From Salibacterium lacus (GTDB lineage Bacteria > Bacillota > Bacilli > Bacillales > Marinococcaceae): a stretch of 64,000 nucleotides of DNA. The position numbers were made by a program, and so were the translations under genes. The notes beneath the pieces are model-generated. The model ran no database searches. It was not told where the DNA came from and saw nothing but the letters and a program-made list of their open reading frames with translations. The stretch covers positions 1,054,001 to 1,118,000 of the forward strand of contig NZ_JBHUML010000002.1 in the NCBI RefSeq assembly GCF_042684865.1, written 5' to 3'. Of this stretch, positions 57,011-64,000 are shown piece after piece; positions within the stretch are counted from its first letter, which is position 1, and each line of letters opens with the position of its first letter.

Positions 57011-58849
57011 TCACGCTTCCCTGCTCCATGAAAACTCCTGTATTGTTTTCGGCACGGAAAAATAGTATCCCTGGAAGTAAAAACAATCCATCGCCAGCAG
57101 TTCCCGGGCCTGCTCTGCTTTTTCAATTCCTTCGGCCACTACTTTCATGTTCAGGTTTCCGGCCGCGTGGATAATCGTTTTAACAATCGCAGCGTTCTTC
57201 TGTTTTTCATTCATGTCTTCGATGAAAGACCGGTCGATTTTCAATGTGTCGACCGGCAGCTCTTTTAACTGGCTCAGGGAACTGTATCCTGTCCCGAAAT
57301 CATCAAGACTCAGACGGAACCCGTATTCTTTCAGACGCTTCAGAACAGGCAGCATCCGGTCCGGGTGCATCATCGTACGTTCGGTGATTTCAAGTTCCAG
57401 CTGATGCGGCGCAATCTCATAGGCGTGGACAAGATCAGGAAGCTCTTTGATAAAACCTGAATGCTCCAGCTGCCTGCTGGAAAGATTTACAGCTGCTGTC
57501 CAGTTCCGGTGACGCTTTAATACAGGACCGGCTTCTCTGCATACTTCCTTCAGCACCCACCATCCCAGTTGATGAATTAATCCGTTCTCTTCGGCCATCG
57601 GAATAAACGTAGACGGAGGAATCATTCCGTGAACCGGATGCTTCCATCTAAGCAGCGCTTCCATTCCTTTGGTTTCACCCTTATTGCCGTAAACAAACGG
57701 CTGGTACATGACAAACAGTTCCCCGCGTTCCATTGCAAAATATAAGTCATTTTCTATTTCGTATTTTTTTCGGGCTTCCTGTTCGATACCAGGCCGGTAA
57801 ACCCCGTACTGCTGATTGCTCCGCTCCGCGTGGGAATATGCAATATCAGCCTGCTGAAGCAGAAGCTCTGCTTTCTTGCTTCCATCTTCATCCTGGGCAA
57901 TACCGGCTGTAAAGGATACAAAAATGTCCCGGCCGTTTATTTTCACAGGCTGTTCAAAGGCGCGGTCCAACGCATGTACAATCTGCTCTGTGCTGTTTTT
58001 CTCCCGAAGAAGAAGCATCAGAAATTCATGATTGTTCTTACGGGCGAGTGCTTCCTGCTCTTCAAGGATAGATTGGAGCTTGGCTGCAGCTGCAGCCGCT
58101 GCCCTGTGCTCTGTGTCCATCCCCATTGTTTCACTGATACGACGGAAATGGTGAAAAGTAACAGCTATGACCACCCGGTTCTGTTCTGCATCCATTTCCT
58201 GGAGGTGTCTTACAAAGAAAGCTTCATTCGGCAGTTGAGTTGTTTTATCGTAATAAGACAACTCATAGATATTATGTACCGCTTCCTGATAGGCACTGAC
58301 ATCTTTGAATGCTGCAATGATAACCCGGCTGTCTGCAAATCCTGTTTTGGTCGTTTTCACTCTCACCGGCAGTACCCGGTCTGACTCGTCGGTGATCTCC
58401 CAGTCAAAGGTCAGTTGTTTATTATCCAGTATTTGGTTCTCCTGCATAAGTGCTTCCTCTTTCCAGGTTCCACTGGACAATTCTTGAAACGTCAAATAGG
58501 GGCGTGCTCCCTTTTTGCCCAACCATTCCGACGCCCGTTTGTTCCATTCGTGGAAACGAAGGGGGGCGTCTTTTTCCGGCAGAAACGCAATAAACAAAAA
58601 ATCTGTGACGTTGTCAAACACCGCTTCATACATCAGGTCTGCTTTTTCTTTATCTTCCCGGTGCATCCGGCTGGCTGCCAGATGTTGCTGCAATACGAAG
58701 TAAAGAAGCACAGCAGTACCTCCGACAAACATACTCCCTTTTAGTGTCTGCATGCCGGTTTCCTCAGGCAGCAGACGGTCACTCAGCACAACCCACAGCA
58801 TTCCTGCTGCAAAATAAAAAACCGTGATAGACAAAGCCTTCTTTCTCAT
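57011..58849 (-). CDS. Membrane PAS-GGDEF-EAL protein, probable c-di-GMP phosphodiesterase with degenerate GGDEF
   Basis: 612 residues: two N-terminal TM helices (about 7-24 and 38-54), a PAS-like region (70-190), a GGDEF domain (195-350) whose active loop is changed to NNHEF (272-276), so it should not make c-di-GMP, and an EAL domain (365-605). EAL residues are complete: E-A-L at 397-399, Asn455, Glu486/488 region, Asp516-Asp517, Lys537, Glu573. Predicted to degrade c-di-GMP, with the GGDEF possibly binding GTP as an allosteric input. Confidence 0.9.
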   Translation of the reverse strand: MRKKALSITVFYFAAGMLWVVLSDRLLPEETGMQTLKGSMFVGGTAVLLYFVLQQHLAASRMHREDKEKADLMYEAVFDNVTDFLFIAFLPEKDAPLRFHEWNKRASEWLGKKGARPYLTFQELSSGTWKEEALMQENQILDNKQLTFDWEITDESDRVLPVRVKTTKTGFADSRVIIAAFKDVSAYQEAVHNIYELSYYDKTTQLPNEAFFVRHLQEMDAEQNRVVIAVTFHHFRRISETMGMDTEHRAAAAAAAKLQSILEEQEALARKNNHEFLMLLLREKNSTEQIVHALDRAFEQPVKINGRDIFVSFTAGIAQDEDGSKKAELLLQQADIAYSHAERSNQQYGVYRPGIEQEARKKYEIENDLYFAMERGELFVMYQPFVYGNKGETKGMEALLRWKHPVHGMIPPSTFIPMAEENGLIHQLGWWVLKEVCREAGPVLKRHRNWTAAVNLSSRQLEHSGFIKELPDLVHAYEIAPHQLELEITERTMMHPDRMLPVLKRLKEYGFRLSLDDFGTGYSSLSQLKELPVDTLKIDRSFIEDMNEKQKNAAIVKTIIHAAGNLNMKVVAEGIEKAEQARELLAMDCFYFQGYYFSVPKTIQEFSWSREA

Positions 58850-58969
58850 CCTTTACTCCTCTCTGCTGAAACAGCAGGTTCGTCCTACTCTTTATTTCGG
58901 ACATTTGAAGAAAATTATGAAGGAATTGTATTTTTTATGCACGAGGTGATATTTCCGGCAAAGGTCAGA

Positions 58970-59506
58970 TTAATCGGAGTCTTTGTCTAAATAAACCTGA
59001 CTTCCGACTGCTTTTTTCTGTCCCTGATACTTCCCGTCATAAGGAGATGAAGCTTCCTGATCCATAAATGCAAAAACGAGCTGGGCAATCCGGCGCTGTG
59101 CTTTCAGCCGTATGGGAAGCCGGTTGGCATTGTACAATTCGAGTGTAATTTCCCCTTCAAAGCCCGGATCCACCCAGCCGGCGTTCTGAATAAAAAGACC
59201 CATCCTGCCGATGGAACTCCGCCCTTCCACAAACGCTGTGACGTGATGCGGCAGGCGGATGTATTCTTTGGTCGTTGCAAGCAGAAACGAATGAGGAGGA
59301 ATGATTACTTCCTCGCTTTCAAACTCTACATAACGTGCCGGTTCATCGAGAGCAATAGCCTCTATCGCATTCTCATCTATTTTAAGAAAGTGCGTCCCTA
59401 AACGGATATCCACCGAAGCCGGCTGGATTTGATGCTCATCCACCGGGTCAATCTGCAATGTCTCCTGTTCCATCATCTGCTTTATCGTCTGATCTGATAA
59501 GATCAC
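58970..59506 (-). CDS. dcd: dCTP deaminase
   Basis: 178 residues. Deaminates dCTP to dUTP for thymidylate synthesis. EGRSSIGRMGLFIQNAGWVDPGFEGEITLEL contains the catalytic Glu (in GEITLEL) and the nucleotide loop RSSIGR. The N-terminus starts MILSDQTIKQMM. Trimer of the dUTPase fold. Could be the bifunctional dCTP deaminase/dUTPase, which is hard to tell without structural comparison. Confidence 0.93.
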   Translation of the reverse strand: MILSDQTIKQMMEQETLQIDPVDEHQIQPASVDIRLGTHFLKIDENAIEAIALDEPARYVEFESEEVIIPPHSFLLATTKEYIRLPHHVTAFVEGRSSIGRMGLFIQNAGWVDPGFEGEITLELYNANRLPIRLKAQRRIAQLVFAFMDQEASSPYDGKYQGQKKAVGSQVYLDKDSD

Positions 59507-59593
59507 CGGTATGCCCCCTGTTTACATGTCGTTCTTCTATTCACCAGTATAACGATTTCTGCCGGGAAACGCCATCCACGGTACAGATATTCT

Positions 59594-60916
59594 TCAGATT
59601 TCCCGAAGCTTCCAGCCGATAGGCTCCTGCAGCCGGTTCCGGATGGTTGCTGCGTGAAGCCCTGCGAGAAGCACAACCCCCGTGTTCATGCCGAGAATAA
59701 CGCCGTCCATCCGAAGATCAGGCATGGATCCAAGGACATACATCAGAAGAAAGGATACAGAAGTGGACCAGACGGAATGAACAAACGCATCTGTCACAAG
59801 CCCGAGCCCGATAAGAAACGCCTGCATCGGAATAACGAAAAAATGAAAGAAAAAATACGGGGTCAGCAGCTGCAGATAGACCGATGCGGGAGACTCTTCA
59901 AAGAAGAGTCCCGTCAATTCGTCCGCAAAGAAGAAAAACAGGCACACCGCCGGCACTGAGTAAATGAGCGTAAAAACGGCCATCCGGCGGAGCATCGTTT
60001 CCAGTTGATGTATTTCTTTTTTGGCATACGCTTCGGATACGGCTGGGATAAGAACAAGCAGCAGGGAATGGGCGATAAACGCGGGAAAAAAGCCGATTGT
60101 AAAGGCCACCCCGGCCAGCTTCCCGTATTGAACGACTGCCATTTCTCCTCCAACTCCCGCCTGCACGAGCGCCGCCTTTATCAAAAAAGGTTTCACCGCG
60201 AACGAAGCTGCATGAAAGATTCGAAGTCCCGTAGCCGGCAGGGACACCGACAGTAACAGACGCAGAACCGATTTTTTTTCAATCGGCTTCCGCGGCTTTT
60301 GTTTCATCTGCCTGAGACGTCGAAGGCAGGCCGGAAGCAGATACATGCACACCGCAAGCTCTGATGCTATCAGCGTAACCAGACTGAGCAGAATCGCCGC
60401 CTCCGTTTCAACATGAAAAAAACGGAATACGATAACAAGAAGTACAAGCTGCGTCACACGTTGTAATACATTGGCTGCTGCAATCTTTCCCATGTACTTC
60501 GCGCCCATAAAATACCCTCTGGCCACAGAGGAAAAAGAAGTGATGGGAACAAGCAGCAAAAGAAGGTAGGAAAGCAGCGGATGGTAATCATTAAAAACTG
60601 GAAGCAGCGGAAAAATGAGTGTGCCAACAGCCAGGCAGACAATGGTGAATCCTGATGCAAAGTAAAACGTGTGCTGCAGTATACTACGGTGATAAATCGG
60701 ATCTTTTTCCGCCGTTGCTTTGGAAAGAGAGGCAGGAAGCTCCAGACCGGCAATAACCGCGAGAAACATAATAACCGGAAGGATCGACATATATAGTCCC
60801 AGCCCCGTCTCCCCGAGTTCCCGTGCCAGCACAATATTAATTGTAAATTCCAGACATTCTCCAAGCAGTGCCGCACCCATCAGCAGCCATATATTTTTCC
60901 ATAGTACGGAGGACAT
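59594..60916 (-). CDS. Oligosaccharide flippase family protein (SpoVB/MVF-like)
   Basis: 440 residues with about 12-14 TM helices and the polysaccharide-biosynthesis MOP-superfamily pattern, starting MSSVLWKNIWLLMGAALLG and with ARELGETGLGLYMSIL (residues 30-45) and the basic loop RQMKQKPRKPIEKKS between bundles. It most likely flips lipid-linked sugars or is a SpoVB paralogue. AAAGGAGAG lies before the ATG. No polysaccharide gene cluster adjoins. Confidence 0.88.
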   Translation of the reverse strand: MSSVLWKNIWLLMGAALLGECLEFTINIVLARELGETGLGLYMSILPVIMFLAVIAGLELPASLSKATAEKDPIYHRSILQHTFYFASGFTIVCLAVGTLIFPLLPVFNDYHPLLSYLLLLLVPITSFSSVARGYFMGAKYMGKIAAANVLQRVTQLVLLVIVFRFFHVETEAAILLSLVTLIASELAVCMYLLPACLRRLRQMKQKPRKPIEKKSVLRLLLSVSLPATGLRIFHAASFAVKPFLIKAALVQAGVGGEMAVVQYGKLAGVAFTIGFFPAFIAHSLLLVLIPAVSEAYAKKEIHQLETMLRRMAVFTLIYSVPAVCLFFFFADELTGLFFEESPASVYLQLLTPYFFFHFFVIPMQAFLIGLGLVTDAFVHSVWSTSVSFLLMYVLGSMPDLRMDGVILGMNTGVVLLAGLHAATIRNRLQEPIGWKLREI

Positions 60917-61225
60917 GACAGACTCTCCTTTTTTCCAGCTTCGATTATTCTATGAGACAAGCCGGAAAAAGAGAACATCTGCACGAAAGGCCTTCTCTAC
61001 CTTCCAAGTAATAGGTCCCGCGCTTTTTTTTTTTGGATCAAGTGGCAGATGCGGATGCTGTGGAATAGCGGAGTATTTTGACGGAGCGATAAACGGACGC
61101 TGAAATTTTCCATTGATGGTGTTGTCCCCGTCCCATTTCCGGACAGGAGACTGACACAGACGGTTCCCGGCAGCACTTGAGAAGCCGTTTCCAGGAGCGC
61201 AAACCCAAGTGTTTTCCAATGCACT
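60917..61225. other. Intergenic region with oligo-T tract and possible repeat remnant
   Basis: About 310 bases without a supportable gene. It holds a run of T residues at 61023-61033 and, around 61066-61089, GGAGTATTTTGACGGAGCGATAAAC, close to the inner right end of the composite element after kamA (AAGTATTTTGAC...GCTATATAAAC). This might be a decayed copy end. Nothing else is recognised. Confidence 0.35.
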
Positions 61226-61255
61226 AAAAAAGGAGCCGCCTGTTAAGACGACTCC
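61226..61255 (-). terminator. Terminator of the IDEAL-domain gene
   Basis: Minus strand arms GGAGTCG and CGGCTCC (one G-T pair) with a loop of about 10 nt, followed by TTTTTT, 9 nt after the stop. Confidence 0.8.
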
Positions 61256-61263
61256 CCCACGGT

Positions 61264-61563
61264 TTATTTCGTTTTAAAATCGAGTTCGAGTTCATATCCC
61301 TGTTCGGAAATAACTTTTCCCGCTCTATATTCGCCAATCAACGCATTGTAGTGTGATGTCAGTTCCTGAAACAGTTCCGAATCCCCGGCATCCAGTGCTT
61401 CATCGATCAAGCGGCGCAGACGTTCTTCATTAAAATGATACACGGCGTATTCCATCATCATCTGTGCATACAAAGACTGGAGCACCTGCCTTGACGGTCT
61501 TTTTCCGTGTTTATCGGATTTTACTTTCTTCATGAAGTGCTGTTCATGTGTAGGATGTAACAT
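61264..61563 (-). CDS. IDEAL-domain protein
   Basis: 99 residues, with the eponymous IDEAL motif in LIDEALDAGDSELFQELTSHYNAL (residues about 52-75). The N-terminal part is basic (MKKVKSDKHGKRPSRQ). IDEAL proteins are short Bacillaceae proteins, some protein-interaction modules linked to regulators (for example YpiB-, ComK-adjacent); function unknown. AGGGGG lies about 10 nt before the ATG. A SigA-like promoter TTTAAA-17-TATACT lies at 61730-61758. Confidence 0.78.
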   Translation of the reverse strand: MLHPTHEQHFMKKVKSDKHGKRPSRQVLQSLYAQMMMEYAVYHFNEERLRRLIDEALDAGDSELFQELTSHYNALIGEYRAGKVISEQGYELELDFKTK

Positions 61564-61899
61564 TTTCGCGGAACCCCCTATCTTTTCCACCGGTTTTCAT
61601 CCGGTTGGTCGACTGCTGTTCCTGTTTTTTACCCACATACATTACGTCTGATTCTGTGTTATTTTATGTGCTTACTGGTAACATACCCACAAGTGTTATC
61701 CCTCAAACGTTTTGTATGCGCTTTCCTATAGTATAACGCATCTCCCTTCTCTTTTAAAAGAATCAAATGCCCGGTGCGGAAAAATCTTTTTCCCGTACCG
61801 GAATGTTTCTCCACTCTAACCAAAAGGAAGCACTTGTATAAAGGAACATACATTCGGTACAATATATACAAACAAACGTTCTTATCAGGAGGGGCTGTT
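61564..61899. other. Divergent promoter region between the IDEAL gene and yhjD-like gene
   Basis: About 340 bases. Leftward: TTTAAA (61753-61758) and TATACT (61730-61735) 17 nt apart, giving a 160-nt leader. Rightward: TTGTAT (61834-61839) and TACAAT (61858-61863) 18 nt apart, giving a short leader for the yhjD-like gene. Between them lies a 14-bp hairpin-forming inverted repeat (61771-61801) with arms CCGGTGCGG and CCGTACCGG, one G-T pair plus A/T pairs, which may be an operator. Confidence 0.5.
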
Positions 61900-62283
61900 A
61901 TGCAGATCAAAGAAGAAGAGCATATTATGGTCCACTACTATATTCTGCTTCTTCTTGTCAAAAAAGTGCTTGAAAAGGACAGAGAACTGTTCGAACATGG
62001 ATCATTCAAAGTAAAGGATCCGTATCTGAGCGTCATACAGGAGGCGATGCAGCTGCTTCATCAGGATATGCGGACCATTAAAACGTATATGCAAAAACAC
62101 CAAATGCGGGTCCAGTTTGAGGAAAATGACGGGATGTTTTCACGCTACTCTTACGTCTGCCGGGGCTATGAAGGAACGAGCAGCTACCTGAACGCCAATT
62201 TAAAACGCCAGGCCCGCCGCTGCATGGATGTTTATTTTTCGAAACATTCCCCGCTTCATTCAGACTCTATCCTCCATGAGTGA
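61900..62283 (+). CDS. yhjD: YhjD-like conserved Bacillaceae protein
   Basis: 127 residues, mostly helical, hydrophilic, similar in pattern to B. subtilis YhjD: MVHYYILLLLVKKVLEKDRELFEHGSFKVKDPYL... then helix ending YVCRGYEG. Its role is unknown; no catalytic motif. AGGAGGGG precedes the ATG at 61900. A promoter is present 36 nt upstream. It precedes ktr by 144 nt. Confidence 0.72.
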   Translation: MQIKEEEHIMVHYYILLLLVKKVLEKDRELFEHGSFKVKDPYLSVIQEAMQLLHQDMRTIKTYMQKHQMRVQFEENDGMFSRYSYVCRGYEGTSSYLNANLKRQARRCMDVYFSKHSPLHSDSILHE

Positions 62284-62320
62284 AAAGACATCACCGAAAA
62301 ATATTTCGTTTTATCTACGA

Positions 62321-62350
62321 TTGACAAACGACGGATGCAAAGAGTACATT
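62321..62350 (+). promoter_or_regulatory. Promoter of the Ktr regulatory subunit gene
   Basis: TTGACA (62321-62326) and TACATT (62345-62350) with an 18-nt spacer, 78 nt before the GTG start. No ydaO-type c-di-AMP riboswitch motif is seen. Confidence 0.55.
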
Positions 62351-62427
62351 ACAATTATCTTTGCTGCATCGCGTTCGTTAATCTGCCCGGGAACGAATGA
62401 GGGCAGGCGGAGGAGGAGACAGGAACC

Positions 62428-63081
62428 GTGAAAAAACAATTTGCCATTATCGGATTGGGAAGATTCGGCGTCAGCGTAAGCACAGAGCTGCATAAGCTCG
62501 GTCACGAAGTGCTGACGGTCGACATTAATGAAACAAAAGTGAATGAGATGGTCAACGATTCCACCTACAGCTCCGTTGCCGATGGCGCCGACGAAAAATC
62601 CCTGCGCAGCCTCGGCATTACAAACTTTGACCACGTCATCGTTGCCATCGGGGACAACATCCAGGCGAGCATTCTATGTACACTGCTGTTAAAAGAAATG
62701 GGTATTGAATCCGTGTGGGTAAAAGCCCAGAACTATTATCATCATAAAGTACTCGATAAAATCGGTGCGGATAAAATCATCCACCCTGAACATGACATGG
62801 GAAACCGGATTGCCCAGCACCTGGTATCAGACAAAGTGATCGACTATATCGAACTCTCCGATGATTTCTCGATTGCAGAAATTGCGGCACCTTCATTTAT
62901 GAATCAGAAATCCCTGATCGACCTTAATATTCGTGCCAGATTCGGCGTTACCATCCTGGGACTGAAGCGCGGAAAACAATTCAATATTTCGCCGCGGGCG
63001 GAAGATCAAATACAGGAGAACGATATTCTCATCGTCATCGGTCATAAAAACGACCTGAAACGGTTTGAAGAAAACACATAA
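62428..63081 (+). CDS. Ktr-type potassium channel regulatory subunit (RCK, KtrA/KtrC-like)
   Basis: 217 residues: RCK_N Rossmann domain with GLGRFGVSV (9-17) and Asp32 for the nucleotide (ATP/NAD), then RCK_C (about 135-217). Controls a K+ transport membrane subunit (KtrB/D) in osmotic response. The start is GTG at 62428, 6 nt after GGAGGAGACAGG. No ktrB is adjacent, so the partner lies elsewhere, as for ktrC in B. subtilis. A strong terminator follows. Confidence 0.92.
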   Translation: MKKQFAIIGLGRFGVSVSTELHKLGHEVLTVDINETKVNEMVNDSTYSSVADGADEKSLRSLGITNFDHVIVAIGDNIQASILCTLLLKEMGIESVWVKAQNYYHHKVLDKIGADKIIHPEHDMGNRIAQHLVSDKVIDYIELSDDFSIAEIAAPSFMNQKSLIDLNIRARFGVTILGLKRGKQFNISPRAEDQIQENDILIVIGHKNDLKRFEENT

Positions 63082-63113
63082 ACCCGGCTGCTTCTGCTGG
63101 AAAAAGAGTACAG

Positions 63114-63158
63114 AAAAAGACCCGGTCCGCTTTTTTCACGCGGTTCGGGTCTTTTTTT
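63114..63158 (+). terminator. Terminator of the Ktr gene
   Basis: Arms AAAAAGACCCG and CGGGTCTTTTT with further internal pairing (GTCCGC/GCGGTT), followed by TT. Starts 33 nt after the stop and could also stop hmp from the other strand. Confidence 0.92.
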
Positions 63159-63202
63159 CTGAACACGACATAAACCACGGGAAGGTGACGTTTTCTTCCC
63201 TG

Positions 63203-64000
63203 TCATCCGTCCAGGTCGGCAGCAGGACCAAAGAATTCAAAATGCCTGCGTTCTTCAGCAATGTTAAGTTCTTCTTTCAGCATTTTGTGCACCGCCTGTA
63301 AAAACGGAATCGGACCGCAGAAATAATAATCCGCCTCTTCGTCCGGGACGATGGAACGAAGCCACTCCGCGTCGAGACGTCCTTCTTTCTGCACATAAGC
63401 ATCCTCATGATCCGCGTCCATCCATATATCGTAGCAGACATGATACGATACACGATCATATTCGTCTGCTGTTCCCGAAGTGCGGGCATGCATAGCATGA
63501 ACAGAGCGGGAACGTGCCGTTTGGATAAAAGTGACGGACCGGGACGTTTCAGAAACGAGCGTACGGAACATGCTCATCAGCGGGGTCAGACCAACGCCTC
63601 CGCTGATGAGAACAACCGGCCGCGTTCCATCCTGGAGCTTGAAATCACCAGCAGGTGCCGTCAGCTCTATGGTGTCCCCCTCTTCTACCTGTCGATGCAG
63701 AAAGGTCGATACTTTTCCATCAGGAAGCGTATCTGTGCTGTCTTCACGTTTTACGCTGATACGAAGGTGACTCTGTCCCGGTGCGTCCGACATGGAGTAC
63801 TGCCGCAGGTGCAAATATTTTTCTCCGGGGATGTCGGCTTTGACGGTGACGTACTGTCCCGGGTAAAACCACGGCAGCGCCCCGCCGTCCACCGGCTTTA
63901 AATAAAAGGACGTAATAACGTCACTTTCCCTGACTTTCTGTGCCACCGTAAAGGTACGAAAGCCATCCCATCCACCTGTCTGGGCAGCTGCCTCCTCATA
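63203..64000 (-). CDS. hmp: Flavohemoprotein (nitric oxide dioxygenase), C-terminal part; N-terminus beyond right edge
   Basis: The visible 265 residues are the FAD/NAD reductase part of Hmp: FAD motif RQYSMSD (in the LRQYSMSDAPGQ strand), NAD motif GGVGLTPLMSMFRTL, and the C-terminal FCGPIPFLQAVHKML and HFEFFGP. The residues just inside the edge (EEAAAQTGGWDGFRTF) match the end of the globin domain. The enzyme oxidises NO to nitrate using NAD(P)H. About 140 residues (heme domain) lie outside. Frame is open to the window edge. Confidence 0.93.
   Translation of the reverse strand, partial: YEEAAAQTGGWDGFRTFTVAQKVRESDVITSFYLKPVDGGALPWFYPGQYVTVKADIPGEKYLHLRQYSMSDAPGQSHLRISVKREDSTDTLPDGKVSTFLHRQVEEGDTIELTAPAGDFKLQDGTRPVVLISGGVGLTPLMSMFRTLVSETSRSVTFIQTARSRSVHAMHARTSGTADEYDRVSYHVCYDIWMDADHEDAYVQKEGRLDAEWLRSIVPDEEADYYFCGPIPFLQAVHKMLKEELNIAEERRHFEFFGPAADLDG

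Noticed and set aside
62284..62427. Possible c-di-AMP (ydaO) riboswitch before the Ktr gene
   Set aside because: The 144-nt leader is too short and lacks the conserved ydaO motifs; a normal promoter was found instead.
1..64000. CRISPR arrays, tRNA or rRNA genes, phage or transposase genes
   Set aside because: No regularly spaced direct repeats, no cloverleaf or rRNA sequence and no integrase/transposase frame were recognised on either strand.

Overview
The window is chromosomal DNA from a Gram-positive, low-to-moderate GC member of the Bacillaceae, probably a halophilic or alkaliphilic relative of Bacillus subtilis. The evidence is gene content and order. The spx, yjbC, yjbA, trpS, fabF, fabH, med and argCJBD-carAB-argF neighbourhood matches B. 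subtilis with local rearrangement. Purine-rich Shine-Dalgarno sequences precede almost every gene, and the promoters are SigA-type. I saw no rRNA, tRNA, CRISPR array, prophage or transposase gene.

Layout. 1-11,300: spx (cut by the left edge), yjbC, a secreted glycosidase-like protein, small redox enzymes, a manganese riboswitch driving a cation exchanger, a ResA-like thioredoxin, a glycosyltransferase, trpS and yjbA. 11,500-15,550: an unusual DHH-CBS-tRNA nucleotidyltransferase fusion and an LCP cell-wall ligase. 15,600-19,330: fabF and fabH behind a FapR-like operator, then med. 19,400-28,980: the arginine and carbamoyl-phosphate operon. 29,300-31,440: ctaG, a Sco protein and a redoxin lipoprotein with an in-frame UGA. 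31,650-41,090: HAD phosphatase, GNAT, azlCD with its regulator, YitT, assorted membrane and secreted proteins and a sugar-ABC ATPase. 41,300-43,060: a short KamA-type radical SAM gene followed by a non-coding element of nested inverted repeats. 43,060-52,750: a TrpX-type ABC transporter with an FAH hydrolase, biotin carboxylase/TetR/BCCP, and an arginine deiminase-like hydrolase. 52,900-64,000: small envelope proteins, queCDEF, an EAL protein, dcd, a flippase, a Ktr regulator and the C-terminal part of hmp (cut by the right edge).

The most notable observation is the redoxin at 29,325-29,831. Its reading frame is intact except for one UGA placed exactly at the first position of a thioredoxin-like (Cys/Sec)-x-x-Cys motif. 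Directly after the UGA is a hairpin with a GU-containing apical loop at the spacing of bacterial SECIS elements. This suggests an extracytoplasmic selenoprotein co-transcribed with cytochrome oxidase/copper assembly factors. The Sec machinery (selA, selB, selC, selD) is not in this window, so this remains an inference. Other observations are a yybP-ykoY Mn2+ riboswitch on a CaCA-type exchanger, the nested inverted-repeat element after kamA, and a helically phased array of GAATCGATTC-like decamers after trpS.
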